Of a DNA stretch of 64,000 bases, positions 17,561-25,672 are shown piece by piece. The notes under the pieces were generated by a model. The model was not told where the DNA came from. It did not search any database and saw nothing but the letters and a program-made list of their open reading frames with translations. A program made the translations under genes and the position numbers. Within the stretch, counting starts at the first letter, position 1. Every line of letters starts with the position of its first letter. The DNA comes from Ignavibacteriales bacterium (lineage in GTDB: Bacteria > Bacteroidota > Ignavibacteria > Ignavibacteriales > Melioribacteraceae), in NCBI GenBank assembly GCA_020635275.1, contig JACKAA010000001.1:620001-684000 (forward strand). Reading direction: 5' to 3'.

Positions 17561-19276
17561 ATGTCGTGGATAATAGGTTGTTTTGGTAACAAAATAGAAA
17601 AATATTCAAGTGCATTTCAAAAGTTAGATTTGAATTCAACTTATAATTTTCAAAACAATAATTATATCATAAAAGCAGGTGGAATTAATGAAACCATTTG
17701 CTCAGGTAAAATAAATGATAATAACAATTTTGTTGTTGCCGGATTAGGCATAAGTAACAAACAAGAAAAATTAAAATTTTTTACAGTAGAAGATTGGTGT
17801 AAAGTATTACAATCTAATAAATTTGATCCTAAGCATCTTAATGGACATTTCGTTATAATACAATTTTCATCAGAGAAAATTGCATTCCAGTCCGATGCTC
17901 TAGGAATGCGAGATCTCTATTATTATGTTGATGGGCAAAATATTCTATTCTCAACCAGAACCGATCTATTAGTTCTAATTAAAAAGAACAATAAACTTAA
18001 TATTTCTAATTTCGCTTCAAATTGGATGTTGAATTTTCAACTAAATTTTAATTCGATTTTTGATGATATTGATAGAATAGGTCCGGGTGGATTTTTAACT
18101 TTTGCGAATGGCGAACTTGAAAAACATAATTTATTATGGGAACCTAATATAAATGCAAAGAATCTATCATGTACTTTTGAAGACGAATTAAAAAGATTTA
18201 TTTTATTTCCTCTCGAAACAAATAAGATGAGCTTAGCACTTTCCGGGGGTTTGGATTCAAGGCTTTTATTTTCAATATTGAATTCTCAAGAATTGGAATG
18301 GACGGCTCACTCATTTGGAGAAAAATTACATCCTGATGTTGAACTAGCAAATAAAATTGCTGAAAATTTTAACATCAGAATAAATAATTATTCTTTTGAT
18401 ATAAATTTAATTGAGGATGCAATAAGTAAACTAGATGCCTTTTTCAGTCAATCTCCTCCAATAATTCCAGCTTATGAAGTGCTTAATATTTATTTAAATA
18501 GAGAAGTTTATAATCAAAATAAAATTATAATTGATGGATGTTGCGGTGAGATTTTTAGACGTCAATATTTACTCGGGCTTGCTGTTAAAGGTAAAAACGA
18601 ACTAATAAATTTTAATTCTACGGAATTATTTAAATATTTTACTGGATTTAAAGTAGATATTTTTAAGGATGAAGTTAATTATGAAATGCAAAATTTTTGC
18701 TTGAAGGATATTTCTACTATTAAAAATATTATGCCAAAAGTTACAGAAGAAAATATAAATGATTGGTTAGATTTATTTTCAATAATTTATAAAATACCTA
18801 ATATATTTTCACCACTTCAAGCTTTTGCTGATTCAATTTCCGTTGATTACATACCTTTTGTTCAGAAAGATATTTTAGAATTAAACTTTGGAATATCCGT
18901 TAACCAAAGAAAAAATGGGAAATTATTTAAAGAAATTATTAAACGAAATTCAAAAGAATTATCAAATTTCCCTTTAGTAAAAAACAATGTGAAATATCCA
19001 TTTTATTTTGGATCTATTGCTCAAAGATTTGTATTAAAAATTAATAATAAATTTGGCAAAATTTACAATTCAAGAATTGATCAACAATTATTATTCTTAC
19101 TAAAAGATTATATTTACGATCAGATTAACTCAAATGATTTTAATAATTTTGAATATTATGATAAGCAGAAAATAAAATATTTAGTAGATCAATTTTATAA
19201 TGGTAATTTCAGTTTAGCATTCAAATTAAACTGGTTTTTATCTTTTGAAATGTGGCGTAAAAACAATTTAACATAA
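17561..19276 (+). CDS. asparagine synthase-related protein lacking the amidotransferase Cys
   Basis: A 571-residue two-domain protein. Residues 1-200 resemble the class II glutamine amidotransferase half of AsnB (GHFVIIQFS, then SDALGMRDLYYYVDG). However, it starts MSWIIGCFG, so the N-terminal nucleophile Cys2 is missing. Residues 215-571 are the synthetase half, with the PP-loop ATP site SGGLDSR at 228-234. Such proteins act as ATP-dependent amidating or cyclising enzymes in secondary metabolism, or in surface polysaccharide clusters. No peptide precursor or protease is seen beside it. The next gene, 9 bases on, encodes a lipoprotein. Confidence 0.85.
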   Translation: MSWIIGCFGNKIEKYSSAFQKLDLNSTYNFQNNNYIIKAGGINETICSGKINDNNNFVVAGLGISNKQEKLKFFTVEDWCKVLQSNKFDPKHLNGHFVIIQFSSEKIAFQSDALGMRDLYYYVDGQNILFSTRTDLLVLIKKNNKLNISNFASNWMLNFQLNFNSIFDDIDRIGPGGFLTFANGELEKHNLLWEPNINAKNLSCTFEDELKRFILFPLETNKMSLALSGGLDSRLLFSILNSQELEWTAHSFGEKLHPDVELANKIAENFNIRINNYSFDINLIEDAISKLDAFFSQSPPIIPAYEVLNIYLNREVYNQNKIIIDGCCGEIFRRQYLLGLAVKGKNELINFNSTELFKYFTGFKVDIFKDEVNYEMQNFCLKDISTIKNIMPKVTEENINDWLDLFSIIYKIPNIFSPLQAFADSISVDYIPFVQKDILELNFGISVNQRKNGKLFKEIIKRNSKELSNFPLVKNNVKYPFYFGSIAQRFVLKINNKFGKIYNSRIDQQLLFLLKDYIYDQINSNDFNNFEYYDKQKIKYLVDQFYNGNFSLAFKLNWFLSFEMWRKNNLT

Positions 19277-19285
19277 CGGAGCAAA

Positions 19286-19912
19286 ATGAATAGTAGATTC
19301 TTCCTTTCTTTTTTAATAATAGTAACAACTTTTTCATGCAGCAATAAAGAAGAGTTGGATAACAAAATTAATGAAGTACAATTCAATTTAATTCAACCAC
19401 AGAATGGAATTTATGTTATTCTAAAAAGAAATGCTTTAAAAGATGAAATAAATGACAATTACTATGAGAAAATAACTTTGCAGAATAATCTGCCAATTAA
19501 AATTGAGAGGTTTGATAAACAAGGCAAATTAACTGATGAACTTTCAACACCGGCAGTAACAGCTTTTGAGTACAATTCAAATAATAATGTAAAATATTTA
19601 AGGTACTTTGATAAAAATGGCAATAATGCCCAAGATGAACTATTTGGATATTGGTCAATAGAATATATTTATGATGAGTTAAATAGAGTAAGAATGGAAA
19701 TTTACAGAGATTCAGAAAATAAATTTTTACGAGTTCCAAGAGATGATTCGGGAAATATTGCAAAAATAAATTTTCTCTCTCCGGTTTTGACTTACGAATA
19801 TATTAATGATAAAATAAAGATTAAAGCTCTTGATCAAAATTTCAATTTACTAAAAGAAGTTTTAGGTGATAAACCATGTGTTCCTTTTATAGATTGCGGA
19901 GAAGCTGAATAA
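19286..19912 (+). CDS. lipoprotein of unknown function
   Basis: A 208-residue protein with a lipoprotein signal: hydrophobic 4-17, then TTFSC with Cys18 as the lipidation site. The mid region (EYNSNNNVKYLRYFDKNGN, YWSIEYIYDELNRVRMEIYRD) is rich in Tyr/Asn and looks like two or three short beta-hairpin repeats of the RHS/YD-like or toxin_15 type. The C-terminus has two Cys (KPCVPFIDCGE). It lies 9 bases after the asparagine synthase-like gene and 5 bases before the TrpF-like gene, so it is within an operon. Confidence 0.75.
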   Translation: MNSRFFLSFLIIVTTFSCSNKEELDNKINEVQFNLIQPQNGIYVILKRNALKDEINDNYYEKITLQNNLPIKIERFDKQGKLTDELSTPAVTAFEYNSNNNVKYLRYFDKNGNNAQDELFGYWSIEYIYDELNRVRMEIYRDSENKFLRVPRDDSGNIAKINFLSPVLTYEYINDKIKIKALDQNFNLLKEVLGDKPCVPFIDCGEAE

Positions 19913-19917
19913 ATAAA

Positions 19918-20613
19918 ATGTCTGAAATAAATTTTAAGAATTTTATTCAAGTTGCCGGAATAATTGATCAAACAGAAGCTGATTTAGTTAAAAGCTGTGG
20001 AGTGAACTTTTTAGGATTTCCATTACGATTGCCGGTTAACAAAGAAGATTTAACTGAAGAAAATGCAGCAAAAATTATAAATAATTTAAAGGCTCCTTTT
20101 CATGGAGTTATAATTTCCTACAGCTCAACAGCAGATGAAGTTTTTGAACTTTGCAATAAACTTGGATCAAATATTATTCAGCTTCATGGAAGAATTTCAA
20201 TTGACGAACTGCAAAAAATAAAAAGAAATCCCAAAATTGTTGTAATTAAAAGTCTTGTAATAACTGAAGAAAATTTTGAGCAATTGAAAAAAGATTTAGT
20301 TGAAATGGAAAATTTTGTTGATGCATTTATTACTGATACATTTGATCCTAAAACCGGAGCCAGCGGTGCAACCGGTAAAACTCACGATTGGAACATAAGT
20401 AAGACTTTTGCAGAGATTTCTAAAAAACCATTAATTTTAGCAGGCGGATTAAATTCGGAAAATGTTTATGAAGCAATAATTAAGGTCAATCCGGCTGGAG
20501 TAGATGTTCATACTGGTGTAGAAAATTCCAATGGAAGAAAAGATAAGAAATTATTGGAAAAGTTTGTTAGTGAAGCAGAAAAAGCATTTAATTTTATAAA
20601 TGGGGAAAAATGA
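19918..20613 (+). CDS. TrpF-like protein lacking the catalytic Cys
   Basis: A 231-residue (beta/alpha)8 protein matching phosphoribosylanthranilate isomerase. It has the C-terminal phosphate loops LAGGLNSENV and GVDVHTGVE, and the GATGKTHDW segment after Asp140, the position of the general acid. In active TrpF the N-terminal strand reads K-x-C-G with a catalytic Cys. Here it is QVAG, with Ala13 instead. No other trp gene is nearby. It may be a divergent paralogue with another substrate or an isomerase using a different base. Its stop overlaps the start of the GNAT gene by 4 bases. Confidence 0.8.
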   Translation: MSEINFKNFIQVAGIIDQTEADLVKSCGVNFLGFPLRLPVNKEDLTEENAAKIINNLKAPFHGVIISYSSTADEVFELCNKLGSNIIQLHGRISIDELQKIKRNPKIVVIKSLVITEENFEQLKKDLVEMENFVDAFITDTFDPKTGASGATGKTHDWNISKTFAEISKKPLILAGGLNSENVYEAIIKVNPAGVDVHTGVENSNGRKDKKLLEKFVSEAEKAFNFINGEK

Positions 20614-21035
20614 AAACTGAATTTGAAAAAGAGGGTTTTTCTATTTCAACTGATAAAAGCAAATTACAACTTAATGTTATTCATGGTTATCTAAAAAGAT
20701 CATACTGGGCACAAGATATTGAATTTGATTTAGTAAAAAAATCTGTGGAAAATTCATTTTGCTTTGGAGTTTACCACAATGAAACCCAAATTGGTTTTGC
20801 CAGACTAATAACAGATTATTCACGATTTGCATATTTGGCAGATGTTTTTATTTTAGAAGAATTTAGAGGAAAAGGTTTATCAAAATGGTTAATGAAAAAA
20901 ATTATCGATGCTCCTGAATTAAAAACTGTAAAAGGCTGGCTGCTTAAAACCTCTGATGCTCATGGCTTATATAAAAAATTTGGATTTGTTTCTCCAAAAT
21001 CCCCAGAAAAAATTATGGAATTTTCCAGAAAGTAG
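20610..21035 (+). CDS. GNAT family N-acetyltransferase
   Basis: A 141-residue GNAT protein. Motif A is visible as YLADVFILEEFRGKGLSKWLM, with RGKGLS as the acetyl-CoA pyrophosphate loop, and GLYKKFGF is the C-terminal motif B region. The form is that of small single-domain GNATs close to YjdJ/PhnO-like proteins; substrate unknown. The ATGA overlap with the TrpF-like gene implies coupled translation, and the NTPase gene follows 5 bases later. Confidence 0.88.
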   Translation: MKTEFEKEGFSISTDKSKLQLNVIHGYLKRSYWAQDIEFDLVKKSVENSFCFGVYHNETQIGFARLITDYSRFAYLADVFILEEFRGKGLSKWLMKKIIDAPELKTVKGWLLKTSDAHGLYKKFGFVSPKSPEKIMEFSRK

Positions 21036-21040
21036 AATTA

Positions 21041-21580
21041 ATGAAAATATTAGTCGGTTCAAAAAATCCTGTTAAAATTAAAGCTGTTGAAGAAGCTTTT
21101 TCACTATATTTTGAAAATATTGAAGTCAAAGGTATTGAAGTTAATTCTTCTGTTCCAGATCAGCCAATAAATGGTGAAACTTTTGAAGGAGCAAAAAATA
21201 GAGCCAAAGAATTAGTAAAAATTGATAAAGAGAAGAATTTAGGAGCACATTTTTATGTTGGTGTTGAAGGAGGAATTCAAGAAACATACGGTAAATGGTT
21301 TGCTTTTGGCGGAATGTGCATAATTGATAAAAATGGAAGAACATCATTTGGAACATCTGCTCATTTTGAACTTCCTGAATGTGTAACAAAAAGATTACTT
21401 AAAGGTGAAGAGTTAGGTTTTGTAATGGATGAAATTATGAAGGAGGAAAATACAAAACAAAAAGGTGGAGCAATTGCATTTTTTACAAATGGCAAAATGG
21501 ATAGAAAAGAACTTTATATCCCCGGTTTGATTAGTGCACTTGTACCATTCCAGCATGAAAAAATGTATTTTAATAAATAA
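21041..21580 (+). CDS. inosine/xanthosine triphosphatase (YjjX family)
   Basis: A 179-residue protein beginning MKILVGSKNPVKIKAVEEAF, the nucleotide-binding start of the YjjX/DUF84 family. It has the family segments SSVPDQPINGETFEGAKNRA and GVEGGI. These enzymes hydrolyse non-canonical purine nucleoside triphosphates (ITP, XTP) and so keep them out of RNA and DNA. The length is typical. It is the last gene of a plus-strand run starting at 17561 or 19286; a short palindrome follows the stop. Confidence 0.9.
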   Translation: MKILVGSKNPVKIKAVEEAFSLYFENIEVKGIEVNSSVPDQPINGETFEGAKNRAKELVKIDKEKNLGAHFYVGVEGGIQETYGKWFAFGGMCIIDKNGRTSFGTSAHFELPECVTKRLLKGEELGFVMDEIMKEENTKQKGGAIAFFTNGKMDRKELYIPGLISALVPFQHEKMYFNK

Positions 21581-21586
21581 ATGTAG

Positions 21587-21606
21587 CCGCAGACTTTAGT
21601 CTGCGG
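21587..21606. repeat. short perfect palindrome downstream of the YjjX-type gene
   Basis: CCGCAGACT-TT-AGTCTGCGG, a 9-bp stem with a two-base loop. It starts 7 bases after the stop codon. The G+C-rich stem stands out in this AT-rich region, and the weak T content after it (GGAATTATT) makes it a poor intrinsic terminator. It may be a dispersed palindromic repeat. Confidence 0.65.
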
Positions 21607-21702
21607 AATTATTAAATCCTACTAAATTCCCAAAACAAACTATTTTAATTCGATTTTACATTTAGTATTTTTGAAGCTAATTTAAAAATAATTTGAAGAG
21701 AT

Positions 21703-23391
21703 ATGAGATTAAGTAAAGCATTTATTCCAACATTAAAAGAAGTTCCAAGTGATGCAGTAATTCCAAGTCATATTCTTATGGTTAGAAGCGGTATGGTAAG
21801 AATGTTATCTGCAGGAATCTATTCCTTTTTGCCATTGGGTTATAAAGTAATTAAGAAAATTTCAGATATTATTCGCGAGGAAATGGATGCTATCGGCGGA
21901 CAAGAATTTCATTTACCTGCTCTTAATCCAAAAGAAATTTGGGAAGCAACAAATAGAGTTGAAGCTTTCGGTGATACAATGTTTCATGTAAAAAATAGAG
22001 AATATGTTTTGGCTCCGACTCATGAAGAAATAATGACTTATCATGCAAAAGGTGTTTTGAAATCATATAAAGATCTTCCCCAAATTTGGTATCAAATTCA
22101 AACTAAGTTTAGAAATGAACCTAGACCTAGAAGCGGGGTTATACGAGGCAGACAATTTTTAATGAAAGACGCTTATTCTTTTGACGCATCATTAGAAGGT
22201 TTAGATGAATCTTATGAATTGCATGATAAAGCTTACAGAAAAATATTTGATAGATGCGGCTTAGATTATTTTGTAGTTGGAGCTTCAAGCGGTGCAATGG
22301 GTGGAAGTAAATCTGAAGAATTTATGGTTAAATCTGAGGCTGGGGAAGATACTGTTGCATATTGTTCAAGCTGTGGCTTTGCCGCAAATGTGGAGGTTGC
22401 TCCATCAAAAATAGAAAGAATTTCGAGACAAAATGAAAGTAAAGAAATTTATGAAATAAGCACTCCTAATGTAAAATCTATTGATGAATTGTGTGAGTTT
22501 CTAAAAATCAATGAACGTGAAACTGCAAAATCCAGAGTTTACATTCATAATGGTCAGCCAGTTTTAATATTAATGTCAGGCAATGATGAAGTTAATGAAA
22601 CAAAATTGGGATCAATTTTAGGTGGAGAAGTTAGACCAGGTCATCAGGAAGAATTGAAAGAAATTACTGGGGCTGACGCGGGCTCAATTGGTCCAATTGG
22701 ATTTAAACATAGAATTATTGCTGACTTAAGATTAAAAGACGGTAATAATTTGTTCAGTGGTGCAAATAAAAATGATTACCATATTGGCGGAATTGACTTA
22801 CAAAGAGATGTTCCAAATTTAGAATATGCCGATTTAAGAATAGTTGAAAGCGGTGAAAATTGTTCAAATTGTTCGAACACGATAGAAGTTTTTAAAGCCA
22901 TTGAACTTGGACATATCTTTAAATTAGGAACAAAATACTCGGAAGGATTAGGAGCAATGTTCCTTGATGAGAATAGTAAAGAAAATCCTATTATTATGGG
23001 TAGTTACGGTATTGGAGTCGAAAGGGTTTTAGCTTGTTTTATTGAACAGAACAATGATGAAAATGGAATAATTTGGAAAAAACCTCTTTCACCTTTTGAT
23101 GTTCATTTAATTGGATTGAACATGAAAAAAGAAATCGTTGTTGAAGCATGTGAAAGTATTTTCAACGAATTATCTGAAAATAAATTTGATGTTATTTTTG
23201 ATGATAGAACCAATGTGCAAGCCGGATTTAAATTTAGTGACGCAGACTTACTTGGTATGCCGATTCAAATTATTGTTGGTGAACGCAGATTAAAAGAAAA
23301 CCAAGTTGAGCTAAAAATTAGAGCTACTGGAGAAAGAATTAATGTTGGTATTAATGAGCTTTCATCAAAAATTAAAGAATTATTAAAATAA
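21703..23391 (+). CDS. proS: prolyl-tRNA synthetase, bacterial type
   Basis: A 562-residue class II aminoacyl-tRNA synthetase of the bacterial-type (ProS1) architecture. The N-terminal catalytic core has motif 2 (FRNEPRPRSGVIRGRQFLMKD). An insertion domain (about 225-385) with the fold of the editing domain that removes Ala-tRNA-Pro follows. Then comes motif 3 (GSYGIGVERVL) and the C-terminal anticodon-binding domain (about 460-562). It lies alone between two palindromic repeats. Confidence 0.97.
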   Translation: MRLSKAFIPTLKEVPSDAVIPSHILMVRSGMVRMLSAGIYSFLPLGYKVIKKISDIIREEMDAIGGQEFHLPALNPKEIWEATNRVEAFGDTMFHVKNREYVLAPTHEEIMTYHAKGVLKSYKDLPQIWYQIQTKFRNEPRPRSGVIRGRQFLMKDAYSFDASLEGLDESYELHDKAYRKIFDRCGLDYFVVGASSGAMGGSKSEEFMVKSEAGEDTVAYCSSCGFAANVEVAPSKIERISRQNESKEIYEISTPNVKSIDELCEFLKINERETAKSRVYIHNGQPVLILMSGNDEVNETKLGSILGGEVRPGHQEELKEITGADAGSIGPIGFKHRIIADLRLKDGNNLFSGANKNDYHIGGIDLQRDVPNLEYADLRIVESGENCSNCSNTIEVFKAIELGHIFKLGTKYSEGLGAMFLDENSKENPIIMGSYGIGVERVLACFIEQNNDENGIIWKKPLSPFDVHLIGLNMKKEIVVEACESIFNELSENKFDVIFDDRTNVQAGFKFSDADLLGMPIQIIVGERRLKENQVELKIRATGERINVGINELSSKIKELLK

Positions 23392-23394
23392 AAC

Positions 23395-23420
23395 TGATTC
23401 CCACTTTTGTGGGAATGACA
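23395..23420. repeat. half copy of the his-operon repeat
   Basis: TGATTCCCAC-TTTT-GTGGGAATGACA equals the right half (AGATTCC...GGAATGACA) of the two-hairpin family. It starts 4 bases after the proS stop and may also act as a weak terminator. Confidence 0.6.
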
Positions 23421-23462
23421 AAAAATTAATTAACATAAATTGATCATGTTATTATTCACCAA

Positions 23463-23520
23463 TTCATGCTGAGCGGAGTCGAAGCATGTTTTTTTACTTG
23501 TCTACTCCCGCATGATCCTG
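23463..23520. repeat. palindrome containing TTCATGCTGAGCGGAGTCGA
   Basis: TTCATGCTGAGCGGAGTCGAAGCATG (inverted CATGCT/AGCATG) is followed by a T-run and by CCCGCATGATCCTGAA, a partial inverted copy of the first part. It resembles a second family of intergenic palindromes between proS and rsmI. Type inferred from form only. Confidence 0.5.
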
Positions 23521-23543
23521 AATATATCATACACAAGCATTAA

Positions 23544-24218
23544 ATGAATCCTACACTTTATATTACTCCCACCCCAATTGGCAATTACGAAGATATAACT
23601 CTTCGAGCTTTAAAAATTCTGAAGGCAGTAGATTTTATTATTTGTGAGGAAACAAAACCGGCGAACAGACTACTCGCATATTTTGATATTAAAAAAGAAT
23701 TAATTTCATTAAATGAACATAATGAATCAGAAATTTCGCAAGAGATTGCAAACATATTATTAGAAGGAAAATCTGCAGCATTAATCTCTGATGCCGGAAC
23801 TCCGCTTTTTTCAGATCCGGGACATATTTTAGTTGATTTATGCATTTCTTATAAAATTAACATTGTACCGTTACCTGGTGCAAATTCATTATTGCCAACA
23901 CTTATTTCTTCCGGACTAAATATTGAAAAGTTCTATCATTTTGGATGGCTTTCTCCCAAAAAAGAAATTAGAAGACAAGAATTAAGAAAGTTAAAAAATA
24001 TTCGTGATTTGATTGTAATAATGGAAACTCCATACCGATTAAAAAGATTACTTGAAGATATAATTAAAAACTTTACTCCTTCCCAACATATAGTGCTCGC
24101 TTATAAATTAACAATGCCTGAAGAGAAAATTTTTCGTGATACAGTTTCAAACATTTTGAAAATAGTTGAACAAAAAAATCTTAAAGGTGAGTTTGTACTT
24201 CTTCTAGATAATAGATAA
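23544..24218 (+). CDS. rsmI: 16S rRNA 2'-O-ribose C1402 methyltransferase
   Basis: A 224-residue SAM-dependent tetrapyrrole-methylase-fold protein. YITPTPIGNYEDITLRALKIL at the start and ISDAGTPLFSDPG near 80-92 are the RsmI signatures, followed by LPGANSLLPTLISSGL and FHFGWLSPKK-type segments. RsmI makes the 2'-O-methyl group of m4Cm1402 in 16S rRNA, with RsmH. The length is slightly short (E. coli 286 residues), so the C-terminal domain is reduced. Confidence 0.93.
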   Translation: MNPTLYITPTPIGNYEDITLRALKILKAVDFIICEETKPANRLLAYFDIKKELISLNEHNESEISQEIANILLEGKSAALISDAGTPLFSDPGHILVDLCISYKINIVPLPGANSLLPTLISSGLNIEKFYHFGWLSPKKEIRRQELRKLKNIRDLIVIMETPYRLKRLLEDIIKNFTPSQHIVLAYKLTMPEEKIFRDTVSNILKIVEQKNLKGEFVLLLDNR

Positions 24219-24326
24219 ATCCATTCTTTAAAAATTATTTCTTTTACATTTATAAATTACTTGAATGCACTAAAAAAGTTATTTAATTTATTTATAACCA
24301 AAATAAACAAATTGAAAGGAGTAAAA

Positions 24327-24827
24327 ATGAAATCAATAATTTATGTTTTTGTAACAATATTAATTATTGGTTGTAGTCAAGGACAAGATGCTGTTAAACA
24401 ATTTACACAAGATGCGTTGAAAGCGGAAATAGTAAAAATGAATGATTTATCTAGAAAAGCTATGCTCAGCGGTGACTTTGAGTCAACCTTGCAAAATTAC
24501 ACCAAAGATGCAATCTCATTACCTGATTATCAACCTATGGCAAAAGGAATTGAAGCTCTTAAAAAGAATGTTGAAATGCAAAAACAGAATCCGATGAGTT
24601 TTACAAAGTTTGAACTAACTTCAACTGATTTTTGGCAAACCAGCAATCAAGTTGTTGATATTGGAACCTATGATATGTCAATGCCAATGCCACAAATGCC
24701 AGGAGGAGAATATACCGATCAAGGAAAGTATCTAAATATTTATGAAATACAAATAGATGGTTCACTTTTAATTAAAGTTGAGACTTGGAATTCAGATGTT
24801 AATCCTTGGATGCAAATGGGTCAATAA
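24327..24827 (+). CDS. lipoprotein with SnoaL/DUF4440-like NTF2 fold
   Basis: Start chosen at 24327 because AAAGGAG sits 9 bases upstream and the new N-terminus is a lipoprotein signal (MKSIIYVFVTILIIGCSQG, Cys16); a start at 24261 would bury it. This gives 166 residues. The rest fits the NTF2-like/DUF4440 fold (EIVKMNDLSRKAMLSGDFESTLQNYTKDAISLPDYQP...KGIEALKK). It is a single secreted domain of unknown ligand. A terminator hairpin follows at 24841. Confidence 0.8.
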   Translation: MKSIIYVFVTILIIGCSQGQDAVKQFTQDALKAEIVKMNDLSRKAMLSGDFESTLQNYTKDAISLPDYQPMAKGIEALKKNVEMQKQNPMSFTKFELTSTDFWQTSNQVVDIGTYDMSMPMPQMPGGEYTDQGKYLNIYEIQIDGSLLIKVETWNSDVNPWMQMGQ

Positions 24828-24840
24828 TTTATTAAATAAA

Positions 24841-24862
24841 AAGCCCATCTAAAGATGGGCTT
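24841..24862. terminator. hairpin, likely bidirectional terminator
   Basis: AAGCCCATCT-AA-AGATGGGCTT forms a 10-bp stem. On the minus strand it is followed by TTTTTATTT, a good U-tract. On the plus strand the T-run is weak. It can end transcription of the SnoaL gene and of the short minus-strand ORF at 24884-24988. Confidence 0.75.
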
Positions 24863-24883
24863 CTACTAACAATATATTGTAGT

Positions 24884-24988
24884 CTACCCCCGAGATCTGG
24901 AAATATTCCTATCCCTTTTTACTGTCTTTACACTTGAGTAAGTGAAAAGTAATAAAAATAAAATCAATGTTATAATAGAAATATCCAT
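24884..24988 (-). CDS. possible 34-residue single-helix membrane protein
   Basis: Minus-strand ORF below usual calling length. The product starts MDISIITLILFLLLFTYSS and ends in a basic tail (VKTVKRDRNISRSRG), the layout of a small inner-membrane protein with positive-inside topology. It ends 22 bases before a hairpin whose U-tract runs in its direction, which supports transcription. A convincing ribosome binding site is absent. Chance cannot be excluded in AT-rich DNA. Confidence 0.35.
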   Translation of the reverse strand: MDISIITLILFLLLFTYSSVKTVKRDRNISRSRG

Positions 24989-25202
24989 ATTAAACTTAAA
25001 GTTGTTATAATGATTTTCGGCATGTAATAATTGAAGTTTAGTGAGGTCTGTCACATTAACGAAATTTTGGTTAAAATAATTTATTATTAATTCAGGTCAA
25101 GATGAATAGAAAAATATTTAACCACTTTTAAAACTTTCTTAAAATCCAATCGTCATAAGAGCAAAAGAAAATCATTCACATTCATAAAAGAAAGGTATTA
25201 AA

Positions 25203-25583
25203 ATGAGAAAGTTAAGTGGTTTATTAGTATTAGTAATGTTATTAGTTGTTACTAATTTAACATTAGCCGGACCAAAAAATACAGTAAATGATAATGTTGA
25301 AGAAACTTTATTGGTTGGATTAAATTCAGAAAATCTTGGATTAAAAACAAGCTCAGCTTATTTCTTAGGCGAATACGGAACAAGCAAATCAGTTATTCCT
25401 CTAATGAAAGTTTTAAAGAGTGGTAAAACCGAAGAAGAAAGAATTAGTGCAGCTGTAGCATTATCAAAAATCAATTCTGATGTAGCTAGATTTGCAATTA
25501 AACAAAGAGCAAAATTTGATGAAAGTGAAAGAGTTAGAAAACAATGTGCCTTATGCTATCAAGAAAGTTCACTAACTAAATAA
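25203..25583 (+). CDS. small secreted HEAT-repeat protein
   Basis: A 126-residue protein with a signal peptide (about 1-22, cut after TLA). After it come two HEAT-like helical pairs (LLVGLNSENLGLKTSSAYFLGEYGT and SVIPLMKVLKSGKTEEERISAAVALSKI). It has CALC near the end. GAAAGG lies 8 bases before the ATG. HEAT repeats act as protein-binding scaffolds, so a periplasmic adaptor role is possible. It resembles the HEAT domains elsewhere in the window but is not adjacent to them. Confidence 0.8.
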   Translation: MRKLSGLLVLVMLLVVTNLTLAGPKNTVNDNVEETLLVGLNSENLGLKTSSAYFLGEYGTSKSVIPLMKVLKSGKTEEERISAAVALSKINSDVARFAIKQRAKFDESERVRKQCALCYQESSLTK

Positions 25584-25672
25584 AATATTACTCAAATCAA
25601 ATTGCTCAAAACTATGGAAATAAAAATATTAAATATTACGAACGGTTAATTACTTAATAAATAATTGACCGT

